Assembly: GCF_022865105.1 (NCBI RefSeq)
Contig: NZ_JAKNYM010000001.1
Coordinates: 434,001 to 498,000 of the forward strand
DNA: 64,000 nucleotides
Direction of reading: 5' to 3'
Origin: Sphingomicrobium astaxanthinifaciens
GTDB lineage: Bacteria; Pseudomonadota; Alphaproteobacteria; Sphingomonadales; Sphingomonadaceae
A model generated the notes under the pieces. That model made no database searches. It saw only the letters and a list, made by a program, of their open reading frames with translations, and had not been told where the DNA came from. Position numbers and translations under genes: made by a program. Each line of letters opens with the position of its first letter. Positions within the stretch are counted from its first letter, which is position 1. This document shows, piece by piece, positions 1 through 11,719 of the stretch.

Positions 1-173
1 ACCAGGCGAGCGATGAATGGTCGCCCGACTGGCGCTTCGATGGCATCGTCGCCGACCTCACCCTCCTTCACCGCGTCGGCGAAGCGCTCGCCGGGGGCGC
101 GATGTGGCCCAACTGGGCGGAGGGGAGCGAATTCAAGGCGCTGCGCGATGCCAGCGCGGACCAGCGCGACTGA
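1..173 (+). CDS. C-terminal end of an unidentified protein (partial)
   Basis: The window opens inside a gene. The frame starting at base 3 is open and stops with TGA at 171-173, giving about 56 residues rich in Trp, Asp and Ala (it contains DEWSPDW and MWPNWAEGSEF). Codon use is strongly GC3-biased, as in the neighbouring real genes, which supports this frame over the overlapping one that starts at base 17. I do not recognise the family from this tail. The GST gene begins 27 bases downstream on the same strand, so the two may be cotranscribed. Confidence 0.5.
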   Translation, partial: QASDEWSPDWRFDGIVADLTLLHRVGEALAGGAMWPNWAEGSEFKALRDASADQRD

Positions 174-200
174 ACAGCGCGCCTAGCCGGGAGACCCTCC

Positions 201-830
201 ATGACCCTCCTTTTCTATACCAACCCGAAGAGCCGCGGGCAGATCGCGCGCTGGGCGCTGCACGAGGTCGGTGCCGACTATGAGCAGCGGATCGTGGCCT
301 ATGGCGAGGAGATGAAGGGGGCGTATCAACGCACGGTCAACCCAATGGGCAAGGTCCCGGCGATCGACCATGACGGGCAGGTCGTCACCGAATGCGCGGC
401 GATCTGCCACTATCTTGCGGAGACGCACCCGCAGGCCGGGCTCCTGCCCACCGCGCAGGAACGGGCCGCCTATTTTCGCTGGCTGTTCTTTGCCGCCGGC
501 CCGCTCGAGCAGGCGGTGACCAACCGCTCGATGGGCTATGCGCCGCCCGAGGACCCGTCCAAGCAGGGCATGCTCGGCTATGGCGACTTCGAGCTGACGA
601 TGGACGTGCTCGAGGGCTGGCTCGCCGCGCACGACCATGTGTGCGGCGAGCGCTTCACCATGGCCGACGTCTATCTCGGCAGCCACGTGGCCTGGGGGCT
701 GCAGTTCGGCACCATGCCCGAACGCGAGGCCTTCCGGGACTATGCCGACCGGCTGACCGCGCGCGCCGCCTGGAAGGAAGCGAAGGCGATCGACCTTGAA
801 CTGATCGAGCAGTCGCCGACCCCCGGCTGA
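201..830 (+). CDS. Glutathione S-transferase family protein
   Basis: A 209-residue cytosolic GST. The N-terminal thioredoxin-fold domain (about 1-80) has the usual start, with Tyr6 and Ser11 in YTNPKSRG as candidate glutathione-activating residues, the cis-proline segment NPMGKVPAI at 47-55 and the glutathione gamma-glutamyl contact TECAA near 63-67. The all-helical C-terminal domain follows. It would conjugate or reduce substrates with glutathione; the substrate cannot be told from sequence. Length is normal for the family. It is convergent with the Bax-inhibitor gene, and the hairpin between them has its T-run on the opposite strand. Confidence 0.9.
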   Translation: MTLLFYTNPKSRGQIARWALHEVGADYEQRIVAYGEEMKGAYQRTVNPMGKVPAIDHDGQVVTECAAICHYLAETHPQAGLLPTAQERAAYFRWLFFAAGPLEQAVTNRSMGYAPPEDPSKQGMLGYGDFELTMDVLEGWLAAHDHVCGERFTMADVYLGSHVAWGLQFGTMPEREAFRDYADRLTARAAWKEAKAIDLELIEQSPTPG

Positions 831-860
831 CCGGGCGGCGGCGCCGCGAGATACGCCCAA

Positions 861-892
861 AAAAAATGGCCCGGCGCGTCGCGCCGGGCCAT
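861..892 (-). terminator. Rho-independent terminator of the Bax-inhibitor gene
   Basis: A 13-bp near-perfect inverted repeat (866-892, ATGGCCCGGCGCG and its complement round one base). Read on the minus strand it is followed at once by a T-run (the A-run at 860-866). It lies 24 bases past the stop of the minus-strand gene at 916. Confidence 0.85.
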
Positions 893-915
893 CGTTCGTT
901 CCGGGATCGGAAATC

Positions 916-1659
916 CTATTCCTGGCTGCCCATGAAGCTGAGCAGGAACTGGAACATGTTGATGAAGTCGAGATACAGGTTGAGCGCACCCATGATGATC
1001 GCGCGCTGCATGAGATTGGCGTCGCGCGCGACATAATTGTAGATGCTCTTGATCTTCTGCGTGTCGTAGGCCGTGAGGCCGGCGAAGATCAGGACACCGA
1101 TCGCGCTGATCGCGAGGCTCATCGCCCCCGACTGGAAGACGAAGGCGTTGAGCAGCATGGCGACCAGCAGCCCGACGACCCCCATGATGAGGAAGGTGCC
1201 CCAGCCGCTGAGGTCCTTCTTGGTGGTATAACCCCACAGCGACAGCCCCGCGAAGGCAGCGGTTACCGCGAAGAAGGTCTGCGCGATCGAGATGCCGGTG
1301 TAGCGCAGGAAGATGGTGCTCATCGACAGCCCCATCAGCGTGGCGAAACCCCAGAACATCAGTTGGAGCGTGCCGGTCGACATGCGGTTCTGCCCGAAGC
1401 TCATCGCGAAGATGATGGCGAGCGGGGAGAGGATGATGACCCAAGGCAGGATCCCCCCACCCATGAACACGCTCGCCGCCATGCCGGAGCTGTAGAACAG
1501 CATCGCCACGATGCCGGTCAGCAGGACGCCCGAGGCCATGTAATTGTACACGCTGAGCATATACTTGCGCAGCCCCGCGTCGCGCGCGGCGCGCGGAACG
1601 CTCGTTGTCGCGGCGGGGTCGAACCCCATGCGCGTGCGCTCGTCGAACTGGTTTGCCAT
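916..1659 (-). CDS. Bax inhibitor-1 / YccA family membrane protein
   Basis: A 247-residue integral membrane protein with about seven hydrophobic segments, starting with YMLSVYNYMASGVLLTGIVAM and carrying the family's later motif GLTAYDTQKIK and the C-terminal LNLYLDFINMFQFLL. Bacterial members are linked to calcium leak or to FtsH-related quality control (YccA); the precise role is not known here. I chose the ATG at 1657-1659 because GAGGAGA lies just upstream; the open frame extends 13 codons further without a comparable ribosome site. The gene is monocistronic by appearance, with a strong terminator downstream. Confidence 0.9.
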   Translation of the reverse strand: MANQFDERTRMGFDPAATTSVPRAARDAGLRKYMLSVYNYMASGVLLTGIVAMLFYSSGMAASVFMGGGILPWVIILSPLAIIFAMSFGQNRMSTGTLQLMFWGFATLMGLSMSTIFLRYTGISIAQTFFAVTAAFAGLSLWGYTTKKDLSGWGTFLIMGVVGLLVAMLLNAFVFQSGAMSLAISAIGVLIFAGLTAYDTQKIKSIYNYVARDANLMQRAIIMGALNLYLDFINMFQFLLSFMGSQE

Positions 1660-1792
1660 TCTTTCTCCTCTCCGCCTTCCCTTAAGAAGGCTGAACATGT
1701 CGAACTCGTGCGGTGAATATCGTGGGTGAGCGCGCCGATTTCAAGCAAAAGCGGTCGCGCCGCGCCTCGGTTCTCGACTAGGGGAGGAAAGC

Positions 1793-2326
1793 ATGCACCG
1801 CCTGTTCGTCGCCCTGCCCCTGCCCGACACGCTGGTCGAGGCACTCGCCCCGGCGATGGAGGGCGGTCCCGAGGGATTGCGCTGGGTCCCCGAAGACCAT
1901 CTCCACTGCACGCTGCGTTTCATCGGCGAGGTCGAGCGGCCGCTCGCCGAGATGGCCGCCGGGGCGCTGGTCGATATCGTCGCGGCGCCGCTCGAGGTGC
2001 GGGTCGAGGGAGTGGGGGTGTTCGATCACCGGCGGCACGGCGCGCTCTGGGCCCGGCTGGTGCCCAAGGCCCCGCTCAAGGCGCTGCACGAGAAAGTGGA
2101 CCGGGCGCTGCAGCACTGTGGCCTGCCGCCCGAACGCCGCGCCTACCTTCCCCATGTCACGCTGGCGCGCTGGTCGGGCGGGGCGCTCGACCCGCGCGGC
2201 TGGACCGAGCGCTGGGCGGGGCTCGCCAGCCCCGCCGTGCGGCTCGAACGGTTCGTCCTGTTCGAAAGCCAGCTCGGGCGGCATGGCCCCACCTATCACG
2301 AAGTCGCGAGCGTGCGGCTCGGCTGA
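1793..2326 (+). CDS. thpR: RNA 2',3'-cyclic phosphodiesterase (2H family)
   Basis: A 177-residue 2H phosphoesterase of the ThpR/LigT group, which opens RNA 2',3'-cyclic phosphates and can ligate tRNA halves in vitro. Both catalytic HxT motifs are present: His38-Cys-Thr40 (HCTLRFIG) and His121-Val-Thr123 (HVTLARW). The protein begins with the family signature MHRLFVALPLP. The length is normal. It stands alone, ahead of uvrA by about 100 bases, and a GGAGG (1782-1786) precedes the ATG. Confidence 0.93.
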   Translation: MHRLFVALPLPDTLVEALAPAMEGGPEGLRWVPEDHLHCTLRFIGEVERPLAEMAAGALVDIVAAPLEVRVEGVGVFDHRRHGALWARLVPKAPLKALHEKVDRALQHCGLPPERRAYLPHVTLARWSGGALDPRGWTERWAGLASPAVRLERFVLFESQLGRHGPTYHEVASVRLG

Positions 2327-2401
2327 CCCCTTGCCCGGACCGGCAAGGGAACCCACATCGGGGCTTGGCCCGTTGGCCCCTATAGGCTAGCAATCACGCC
2401 G

Positions 2402-2416
2402 GAACAAAACGAGAAT
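2402..2416. promoter_or_regulatory. Candidate LexA (SOS) box of uvrA
   Basis: GAAC-N7-GAAT lies 13-27 bases before the uvrA start. The alphaproteobacterial SOS box is the direct repeat GTTC-N7-GTTC, whose reverse complement is GAAC-N7-GAAC, so this is one mismatch from consensus. UvrA is a known LexA target in this class, which makes the match more credible than its length alone would. Confidence 0.5.
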
Positions 2417-2428
2417 ATCGAGGACCCG

Positions 2429-5365
<2,937 letters not shown>

Positions 5366-5371
5366 TATTGG

Positions 5372-5387
5372 CCGGCGGTTGCGCCGG
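5372..5387 (+). terminator. Hairpin after uvrA (weak terminator candidate)
   Basis: CCGGCG-GTTG-CGCCGG lies seven bases past the uvrA stop, between convergent genes. No T-run follows on either strand, so termination there is only a possibility. Confidence 0.3.
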
Positions 5388-5419
5388 TGCTTGCGATCGG
5401 ACCGCGCGCGCGTTGCCGG

Positions 5420-5998
5420 CTAGTCGGCCGGCTGGCGCGGCGCGGCGAGGACGGCGCAGGCCACCCGGGCACCGGCAGCACCAGACGGATCGGTGCGATA
5501 ATCGTCGGCGCCGGCATGAACGACGAGGGCGGTCCCGTCTTGATCCGCGAGCGTCGGCGCCTCGCCCGAAATCGTGGCTTCGCGAACAAGGTAATCGCTG
5601 CGCCCAGTGCCGCCTTCATCGATTTCCATGTTCGCGAGATCACCGAGGTGCGAGCCCATCGGATTATCCCGTCCGTGCTGCGCGCCAGACGGGTTCCAAT
5701 GGCCTCCCGCCGATGCAAATTCGGGTCCCTCGCATACGCCCGTCTCGTGCAGATGGACCGCGTGCATACCGGGTTCGAGCCCTGCGGCTTCGACCGTGAC
5801 CGTAATGCCGTTGGCATCCTCGCGGACGCTGACCGTGCCGACACTCGTAGCTGCAGGCGCTAGCAAATCTGCGCTGAAAGGCTGGGCCACCGCGGACGGC
5901 TCGACCGCTGTCTCGCCTGTATCGCCGGCGTCGCTGCCCGCCTCACCGCAGGACGAGAGCATGAGGCCGGCGCCAACCAGCAACGGAGAATATTTCAT
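5420..5998 (-). CDS. sodC: Cu/Zn superoxide dismutase lipoprotein
   Basis: A 192-residue periplasmic or outer-membrane-anchored superoxide dismutase. It begins with a lipoprotein signal, lipobox LSSC with Cys17. All metal ligands are visible in order: His-x-His in AVHLHE, the bridging His in AGGHWNP, zinc ligands in AQHG and SHLGDL, and the last copper His in VVHAGADD. The disulfide Cys pair (CEGPEF and VACAVL) is also present. The ATG at 5998 has AAGGA nine bases upstream and gives the signal peptide cleanly; the open frame runs eight codons further. It follows the OmpA-domain gene by 36 bases and may be its operon partner. Confidence 0.93.
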   Translation of the reverse strand: MKYSPLLVGAGLMLSSCGEAGSDAGDTGETAVEPSAVAQPFSADLLAPAATSVGTVSVREDANGITVTVEAAGLEPGMHAVHLHETGVCEGPEFASAGGHWNPSGAQHGRDNPMGSHLGDLANMEIDEGGTGRSDYLVREATISGEAPTLADQDGTALVVHAGADDYRTDPSGAAGARVACAVLAAPRQPAD

Positions 5999-6034
5999 CT
6001 CAAATTCCTTTCGCGCGATCAACGACGGCGTCGC

Positions 6035-6508
6035 CTAGTCGATCCGATCGAAGAGGATTTCCACCCGACGGTTCTGCGCCTCACGGACTCCGTCGGCAGT
6101 TTCAACGAGAGGGTCTTCCTCGCCACCCGCTTTCTCGAGGATGATGGAGCCCGATGGCACTCCGCGCGCCGCAAGTTGCGCGCGCACGAGCGTTGCGCGC
6201 TCCTGGGCGATCCGCTTGTTCACCCCGGCAGGACCGGATCGATCGCTGAAACCACGCAATACCAAGCGATAGGGCACTTCCTGCGAGTTGAGCACCGCCA
6301 CGACCTGATCGAGGATGGCGGCGCCGTCGCGATCGATCACCGACCCGCCCCAACGGAAGAAGACCATGTAAGGGCCGGGTGCCGGATCGGGCTCGAGACA
6401 ACGCTCGGGCGTTTCGACGATCCGGTCGTCGGCGCATCGCACCGGCTCATTGGCAGCCGTGACATTCTGAGCGGCCAGCGCCGCTCCCACCATCAGCGTC
6501 GCGATCAT
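6035..6508 (-). CDS. OmpA-family peptidoglycan-binding domain protein
   Basis: A 157-residue exported protein: a short signal peptide (about 1-19), a Cys-bounded segment (CADDRIVETPERC), then a complete OmpA C-terminal domain starting YMVFFRWGG and containing LRGFSDRSG and NKRIAQERATLVRAQL, the diaminopimelate-contacting region. It has no beta-barrel of its own. The Cys segment resembles the one in the linker of the neighbouring barrel protein (CPDGTVILATEEC), so the two genes look like halves of a typical sphingomonad OmpA. The ATG at 6508 has GAGGAG upstream. It would tether something to the cell wall from the periplasm. Confidence 0.85.
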   Translation of the reverse strand: MIATLMVGAALAAQNVTAANEPVRCADDRIVETPERCLEPDPAPGPYMVFFRWGGSVIDRDGAAILDQVVAVLNSQEVPYRLVLRGFSDRSGPAGVNKRIAQERATLVRAQLAARGVPSGSIILEKAGGEEDPLVETADGVREAQNRRVEILFDRID

Positions 6509-6522
6509 GCCTCACTCCTCTT

Positions 6523-6534
6523 CCGACATGTCGG
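6523..6534. other. Perfect 12-bp palindrome before the OmpA-domain gene
   Basis: CCGACATGTCGG sits just upstream of the ribosome-binding site of the minus-strand gene that starts at 6508. It could be an operator half or an RNA hairpin near the ribosome site. There is no further support. Confidence 0.3.
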
Positions 6535-6568
6535 CAGACTAAGAGCGAAGCCGACGCGCTGGCAATGC

Positions 6569-6600
6569 AAAAAAGGGAGCCCGCGAACACGCAGGCTCCC
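6569..6600 (-). terminator. Rho-independent terminator of the barrel gene
   Basis: GGGAGCCCGCG-AACA-CGCAGGCTCCC (6575-6600; one mismatch) is followed on the minus strand by TTTTTT. It lies 30 bases past the stop of the barrel gene, so the OmpA-domain gene beyond it should have its own promoter. Confidence 0.88.
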
Positions 6601-6629
6601 TTCTGTTGGTCGGCCGAGCCGACTAGCGC

Positions 6630-7490
<861 letters not shown>

Positions 7491-7651
7491 TGTAGGTGTC
7501 CCCTTTCAGATACGCATTTCTCTGTGAAAACGCGTCTGCACATTAGGAACCACCACGAGCGAGTGCAAGCGCGACCTCGCGTAGCTGTTGCCCTAACGCA
7601 TCACCATGCTGGCAAAAGCACTCATGCGTGCAGCGCCCGAGCGTGGCACGC
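7491..7651. other. Upstream region of the barrel gene
   Basis: About 160 bases between the barrel start and the DUF2793 relic. Only AAAGGGGA before the barrel ATG (minus strand) is recognisable, a good ribosome site. I see no confident promoter hexamers and no ORF worth calling here. Confidence 0.4.
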
Positions 7652-8049
7652 TCATTCGGCGATGATCCGATGGTCGCGCCAGGCGGCAAGGATCGCGGTC
7701 ACCGCGGCACGGACCTCGACGTCGATCACGCTCCCGCCCGAAACGTCGGCAATCGCCCCGGCGGCAGGGCCAAGGTCCGATCACCAGCCATTGTCCCGCA
7801 CGAAGGACGAAGGCGCCGGGCGCATCGCTTCGCCGGGAGTGGAACCCCTCTGCTGGCATGACGAAGCGCCAGCCGCCGGCGGTGTAGAGCGCCATCGCCC
7901 CGTCCATCAATACAAAGTCGTTCGTGGCTCCGGTAGCGACGAGGTAGCAGCTTCCCGCCTGCGGCGTGGCTGACGGTGCTGCCAGCGGTTGGGCATCGAC
8001 GACAGGCTGGACGAAGAGATTAAGCAGCAGGAGCGCCTCATTGTGCGTT
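7652..8049 (-). pseudogene. Decayed DUF2793 (phage/GTA tail-associated) gene
   Basis: Read on the minus strand from 8049, the frame gives THNEALLLLNLFVQPVVDAQ, then AGSCYLV, ALYTAGGWRFVMPAEG and FVLRAGQW, which is the order of a DUF2793 domain. After GQW the match moves to another frame (PAAGAIADVSGG, then a C-terminal helix ending RIIAE and a TGA at 7652-7654). The N-terminus is missing: an in-frame stop lies just before THNEA, where intact proteins have a start near AGQAQKELTHNEA. DUF2793 genes usually sit beside gene-transfer-agent or phage tail genes; none are near. I read this as a relic with one truncation and one frameshift. The family assignment is from memory of its motifs. Confidence 0.7.
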
Positions 8050-8215
8050 CATCCGCGACCGCCTCGCGACCGTGACCCCGCCCATGGGAGACCTCCTGCC
8101 GTGATGGGACAACAGAAAGCCGCCTCGCGGCGGGTTCGACAGTCCGCTGGGGACCGATTCGTTGACGATGACTTTTAGATACCTACACAGCGTGACGATG
8201 TCGAGCAGTCTTTGC
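8050..8215. other. Gap between the DUF2793 relic and the kinase gene
   Basis: No ORF here looks coding. It holds the hairpin at 8115-8133 and possibly sequence that once belonged to the relic's missing N-terminus, but I cannot read any DUF2793 start in it. Confidence 0.4.
8115..8133 (-). terminator. Probable terminator of the HWE kinase gene
   Basis: On the minus strand CCCGCCGCGAGGCGGC is followed by TTTCTG. A five- to six-pair GC stem with a short T-rich tail, about 85 bases past the kinase stop. Confidence 0.45.
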
Positions 8216-9751
8216 CTATTTGGTTACCTTGGCGAGCGGCAAGCTCATGTTCACCTGCAGGCCCTCGGCCCGCCAGTCGCGCTCGAAAGTCCCGTGCAGT
8301 TGGCGTTCGACGCTGGTCGCGAGCAGGTCACTGCCAAAGCCCTCCTGCTCGGGCGCCGACACCGCCGGCCCGCCATGCTCTCGCCAGCGCAGCGTCAATT
8401 GGTCGTCATGCCGCTCGATGACCAGGTCGACCTGTCCCGTCTCCTCGCTGAGCGCACCATATTTGACCGCGTTGGTCGCCAATTCGTGGAACGCCAGCGC
8501 GATCGGGGTCACGGCTTGCTCGCGGATCGCCACATCGTCGCCGTGCACGCGCACGCGGTCCTGATCGGCCTCGGCATAGGGCGCGAACAGGTCGGTCAGC
8601 ACTTGGCGCAGGCTGGTCGGTTCGGCCGCGACGCTCGACAGGGGGCGGACATAATTGTGCGCACGCCCGAGCGCGTTGATCCGATCCCCAATCGAGGTCG
8701 CGACCTCGCTCATTTCTGGATTCTTCCGGCTCGCGAAACTCACCAGCCCGGTGACGACCGAGAAGATGTTCTTGATCCGGTGGCTCAGTTCGCGCGTCAA
8801 CAACGCATGGCTCTCGACCAGCCGGCGATTGTCGTCGATGTCGGTGTTGGTGCCAAACCAGCGGATCACCGCGCCATCGCGGCGGTGGACCGGCAGACCC
8901 CGAGCCAGGGTCCAGCGATATTCCCCGTCATGGCGCCGGATCCGATATTCGGTTTCATAGGCCTCGCCGCGCCGGACCGCGTCGGCCCAGGCCGAGGCGG
9001 CGGTCCCGCGATCGTCGGGATGAACCGCGTCGATCCAGCGGTCTCCATCATGCGATCCGGGTGCGACTCCGGTAAATTCGTACCAGCGCCGATTGAAATA
9101 GTCGGCTGCGCCCTCGGCGTTGGTCGACCAGGCCATCTGCGGCAGGGCGTCGGCGAGACTGTCGAACTGCAATTGGCTCTCGCGCAGCAGCCGCTGGGCT
9201 TCCGCGCGACCCGCGGTCATCTCGAGTTCGCGGCGCCGGGCGTCGAGCCGTCGCATCACCGCTCGCGCCAGGACGAGCAGCCTCTCTCGCTGGAGCGGCG
9301 TCAACCCGCTGCGCGGTTCGGGCGAGATCACGCACAGCGCCCCCATTGGGGCCCCTTCGGCGGAGACCAGCGGCGCGCCCGCGTAAAAGCGGATTTGGGG
9401 CTCGCCCGTTACCAGGGGATTGTCAGCGAACCGCGCGTCGCGCGTGGCGTCGGGAATTTCGAAGATTCCCCCTTCCACCATCGCATGCTGGCAGAAACTC
9501 ACCTCGCGTGCTGTCTCCTCGAGCGCCACGCCCTGCCGAGACAGGAAGCGCTGGCGTTCGGCCTCGACCAGCGTGACCAGCGCGATCGGCGCCTCGCAAA
9601 GCGATGCCGCGAACCCGCTCAGCGCATTGAGTTCGTCATCATCGGCCAGGCTATCCGCATCATAGCGTGCCAACATGCCGAGGCGTGCCGCTTCGCCATC
9701 GTCGCCGCGATAGGCGGGTTGGCAGACAAAGGGATCGAGCGACGCAACCAT
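8216..9751 (-). CDS. GAF-PAS sensor histidine kinase, HWE/HisKA_2 type
   Basis: A 511-residue cytosolic sensor kinase without membrane segments. A GAF domain covers about 30-170 (ARFADNPLV, IRFYAGAPLVSAEG, GALCVI), a PAS domain about 190-310 (LADALPQMAWSTNAEG, YFNRRWYEFTG, HPDDRGT, EYRWTLARGLPVHR), then an HWE/HisKA_2 dimerisation helix with the phospho-acceptor His in ELSHRIKNIFSVV and an ATPase domain (FHELATNAVKYGALS, WREHGGP, GFGSDLL). HWE kinases in this class often act in light sensing or the general stress response; the ligand here is unknown. It lies 47 bases behind folE on the same strand. No response regulator is adjacent. Confidence 0.9.
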   Translation of the reverse strand: MVASLDPFVCQPAYRGDDGEAARLGMLARYDADSLADDDELNALSGFAASLCEAPIALVTLVEAERQRFLSRQGVALEETAREVSFCQHAMVEGGIFEIPDATRDARFADNPLVTGEPQIRFYAGAPLVSAEGAPMGALCVISPEPRSGLTPLQRERLLVLARAVMRRLDARRRELEMTAGRAEAQRLLRESQLQFDSLADALPQMAWSTNAEGAADYFNRRWYEFTGVAPGSHDGDRWIDAVHPDDRGTAASAWADAVRRGEAYETEYRIRRHDGEYRWTLARGLPVHRRDGAVIRWFGTNTDIDDNRRLVESHALLTRELSHRIKNIFSVVTGLVSFASRKNPEMSEVATSIGDRINALGRAHNYVRPLSSVAAEPTSLRQVLTDLFAPYAEADQDRVRVHGDDVAIREQAVTPIALAFHELATNAVKYGALSEETGQVDLVIERHDDQLTLRWREHGGPAVSAPEQEGFGSDLLATSVERQLHGTFERDWRAEGLQVNMSLPLAKVTK

Positions 9752-9798
9752 GACGCGGTTCGGCTACCGCGTCTTGGGCAGGCAGGGAAGGGAACACC

Positions 9799-10413
9799 TC
9801 AATAGCCCATCAGCGCGAGGACTTCCTTGCGGCTGCGTTCATCCTTGCGGAACGTGCCCATCATGCGGCTGGTCGTCATCATCACCCCTGGCGTGTTGAC
9901 CCCGCGCGCGGTCATGCAGGCGTGGCTGGCCTCGATCACGACCGCCACGCCCTTGGGCTGGAGATGCTCCCAGATGCAGTCCGCGATTTGCGCGGTCAGC
10001 CGTTCCTGGACCTGCAGCCGACGGGCATAGCCGTGCAGCACCCGCGCCAGCTTGGAAATGCCGACCACGCGGTCCTCCGGCAGGTAGGCGATCGACGCCT
10101 TCCCGATGATCGGCGCCATGTGGTGCTCGCAATGCGACTGGAAGGGAATGTCGCGCAGCAGCACGATCTCGTCATATCCGCCGACTTCCTCGAACGTTCG
10201 CGACAGATGCACGGCGGGATCCTCGTTGTACCCCCTTGCATATTCGGCCCAGGCGCGCGCCACGCGTCGGGGCGTATCGAGCAATCCCTCGCGGTCGGGG
10301 TCCTCGCCGGCCCAGCGCAGCAGGGTCCGGACGGCCTCCTGGACAGTCTCGGGAACGTCGATCTTGGTCGGGGCGCTGACGAGGTCGCCAGCGGTCGGGC
10401 TCGGGTCGGTCAT
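9799..10413 (-). CDS. folE: GTP cyclohydrolase I
   Basis: A 204-residue type I GTP cyclohydrolase, which makes dihydroneopterin triphosphate from GTP, the first step of folate synthesis. Zinc and catalytic motifs are in place: [18 protein letters not shown] and the later Cys/His in [10 protein letters not shown], with the C-terminal [15 protein letters not shown] start at the ATG at 10411-10413 (MTDPSPTAG); the open frame continues 18 codons upstream but these look non-coding. The HWE kinase follows 47 bases downstream. Confidence 0.96.
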   Translation of the reverse strand: MTDPSPTAGDLVSAPTKIDVPETVQEAVRTLLRWAGEDPDREGLLDTPRRVARAWAEYARGYNEDPAVHLSRTFEEVGGYDEIVLLRDIPFQSHCEHHMAPIIGKASIAYLPEDRVVGISKLARVLHGYARRLQVQERLTAQIADCIWEHLQPKGVAVVIEASHACMTARGVNTPGVMMTTSRMMGTFRKDERSRKEVLALMGY

Positions 10414-10483
10414 GGCGGGTGCATAACGGCTCCGCGCCGCCTCCGCCAGTGGGCGAAGGGCTGCCACGCCCGATGAGGTCGAA

Positions 10484-10560
10484 TGGTGGCCCCGGCAGGA
10501 TTCGAACCTGCGACCTGCAGTTTAGGAAACTGTTGCTCTATCCTGCTGAGCTACGGAGCC
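10484..10560 (-). tRNA. tRNA-Arg (anticodon CCT)
   Basis: A 77-base cloverleaf on the minus strand: acceptor GGCTCCG/CGGGGCC, D-arm GCTCAGCAGGATAGAGC, anticodon loop TTCCTAA giving CCT, T-loop TTCGAAT and an encoded CCA. It decodes AGG, a rare codon in this GC-rich genome. Confidence 0.97.
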
Positions 10561-10593
10561 ACGCCCTCCCCTTACGGAGGCGCGCCTTCGGGA

Positions 10594-11418
10594 TCAATCG
10601 TCGATCGCCGGGATCGTCCGTCGATGTCGCAGCGACGGGATGGCGGCGCGACACCGCTCGACCTGCGACAGGTCGATCTCGCACGCCGCCACGCCCGTAT
10701 CGGTGCCCATGTCGAGGAGGACCTCGCCCCAAGGATCGCAGACCAGCGAATGGCCGTAGGTCTCGCGCCCGTCCTCATGCTTGCCGCTTTGCGCCGGCGC
10801 GATGACGAACAGCCCGTTCTCGATTGCGCGCGCGCGCAGCAGGACTTCCCAATGCGCCTGTCCCGTCGGCACCGTGAAGGCGGCCGGCACGGAGAGCGAG
10901 ACCGCGCCGGCATCGGCGAGCCGCGCGTGCAGCGCGGGAAATCGCAGGTCATAGCAGATCGTCAGCCCCAGCGCCCCGATCGGCGTCTCCCGCGCGAGCA
11001 CCGCGCGCTCGCCGGCGGCGTAGACCGCGCTTTCGCGCCAGCTCTCGCCGGTCTCGAGATCGACATCGAACAGGTGCAACTTGTCATAGCGCGCCCTGAT
11101 CTCCCCCGTCTCGTCGATCACGAAGGCGCGATTGACCCAGCGGCCATCGCCGCGGTCAAGCGCCAGCGAGCCCAGCTGGATCCAGATACGGCTTTCACGC
11201 GCAAGACGGCGGGCGATCGCGAGGGTCGGGTCGGCGTCCTCGGTGCGGATCGTCGCGGCCGCGCGGCGGCGATCGCGATCGAGCAGCCCGGTCATCTCGG
11301 GCGTGAACAGGATGCGCGCTCCCAGCCCGCTGGCCGCGCCGATCGCTTCGGCGAGCGCGGCGGCATTCTGGTCGGGGTCGATCCCGCTGCAGGCCTGGAA
11401 CAGCGCGATGCGGGCCAT
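10594..11418 (-). CDS. Carbon-nitrogen hydrolase, Nit1-like (deaminated glutathione amidase candidate)
   Basis: A 274-residue nitrilase-superfamily amidase. The Glu-Lys-Cys triad is visible: Glu in LFTPEMTG, Lys in YDKLHLFDVD and Cys in LTICYDLRFP. The YDKxHLFDVD motif is typical of the Nit1 branch, whose members repair deaminated glutathione. It starts four bases after the glutaredoxin gene, and a glutathione link for both is consistent with that role. The start is the ATG at 11416-11418; the open frame upstream overlaps grxC and is not used. The substrate is an inference from family and neighbour. Confidence 0.88.
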   Translation of the reverse strand: MARIALFQACSGIDPDQNAAALAEAIGAASGLGARILFTPEMTGLLDRDRRRAAATIRTEDADPTLAIARRLARESRIWIQLGSLALDRGDGRWVNRAFVIDETGEIRARYDKLHLFDVDLETGESWRESAVYAAGERAVLARETPIGALGLTICYDLRFPALHARLADAGAVSLSVPAAFTVPTGQAHWEVLLRARAIENGLFVIAPAQSGKHEDGRETYGHSLVCDPWGEVLLDMGTDTGVAACEIDLSQVERCRAAIPSLRHRRTIPAIDD

Positions 11419-11422
11419 GGCC

Positions 11423-11680
11423 TCAGGCCGCGAGCCGCTCGTCAAGTTCGCCCTTGCGCTCGAGCGCGAACATGTCGTCGCACCCGCCGATCGGCTCATC
11501 GTTGATAAAGATTTGCGGTACCGTGGTCCCGCCACCCGAGCGCTCGATCATTTCGGCGCGCTTGGCCTCGTCGCGGGAGATCTCGTATTCCTCATAATCG
11601 ATCCCCTTCATGTCGAGGAGGCGCTTTGCGCGGATGCAAAACGGGCAGGTCGCCTTGGTATAGATTTCGACTTTTGGCAT
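11423..11680 (-). CDS. grxC: Glutaredoxin 3
   Basis: An 85-residue dithiol glutaredoxin. The active site is CPFC at 12-15 (YTKATCPFCIRAK), with the TVPQIFIN cis-proline segment and the GGCDD glutathione-binding turn. It reduces protein and glutathione mixed disulfides in the cytoplasm. It lies 39 bases after comF and four before the nitrilase gene, so the three are probably one transcript. Confidence 0.96.
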   Translation of the reverse strand: MPKVEIYTKATCPFCIRAKRLLDMKGIDYEEYEISRDEAKRAEMIERSGGGTTVPQIFINDEPIGGCDDMFALERKGELDERLAA

Positions 11681-11719
11681 GTAATCCTCTTCACTTTCGC
11701 GACCAACGCACCGTCGCGG

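Noticed and set aside
8162-9805. 547-codon plus-strand frame opposite the HWE kinase
   Set aside because: Antisense to a kinase with intact GAF, PAS, H-box and ATPase motifs.
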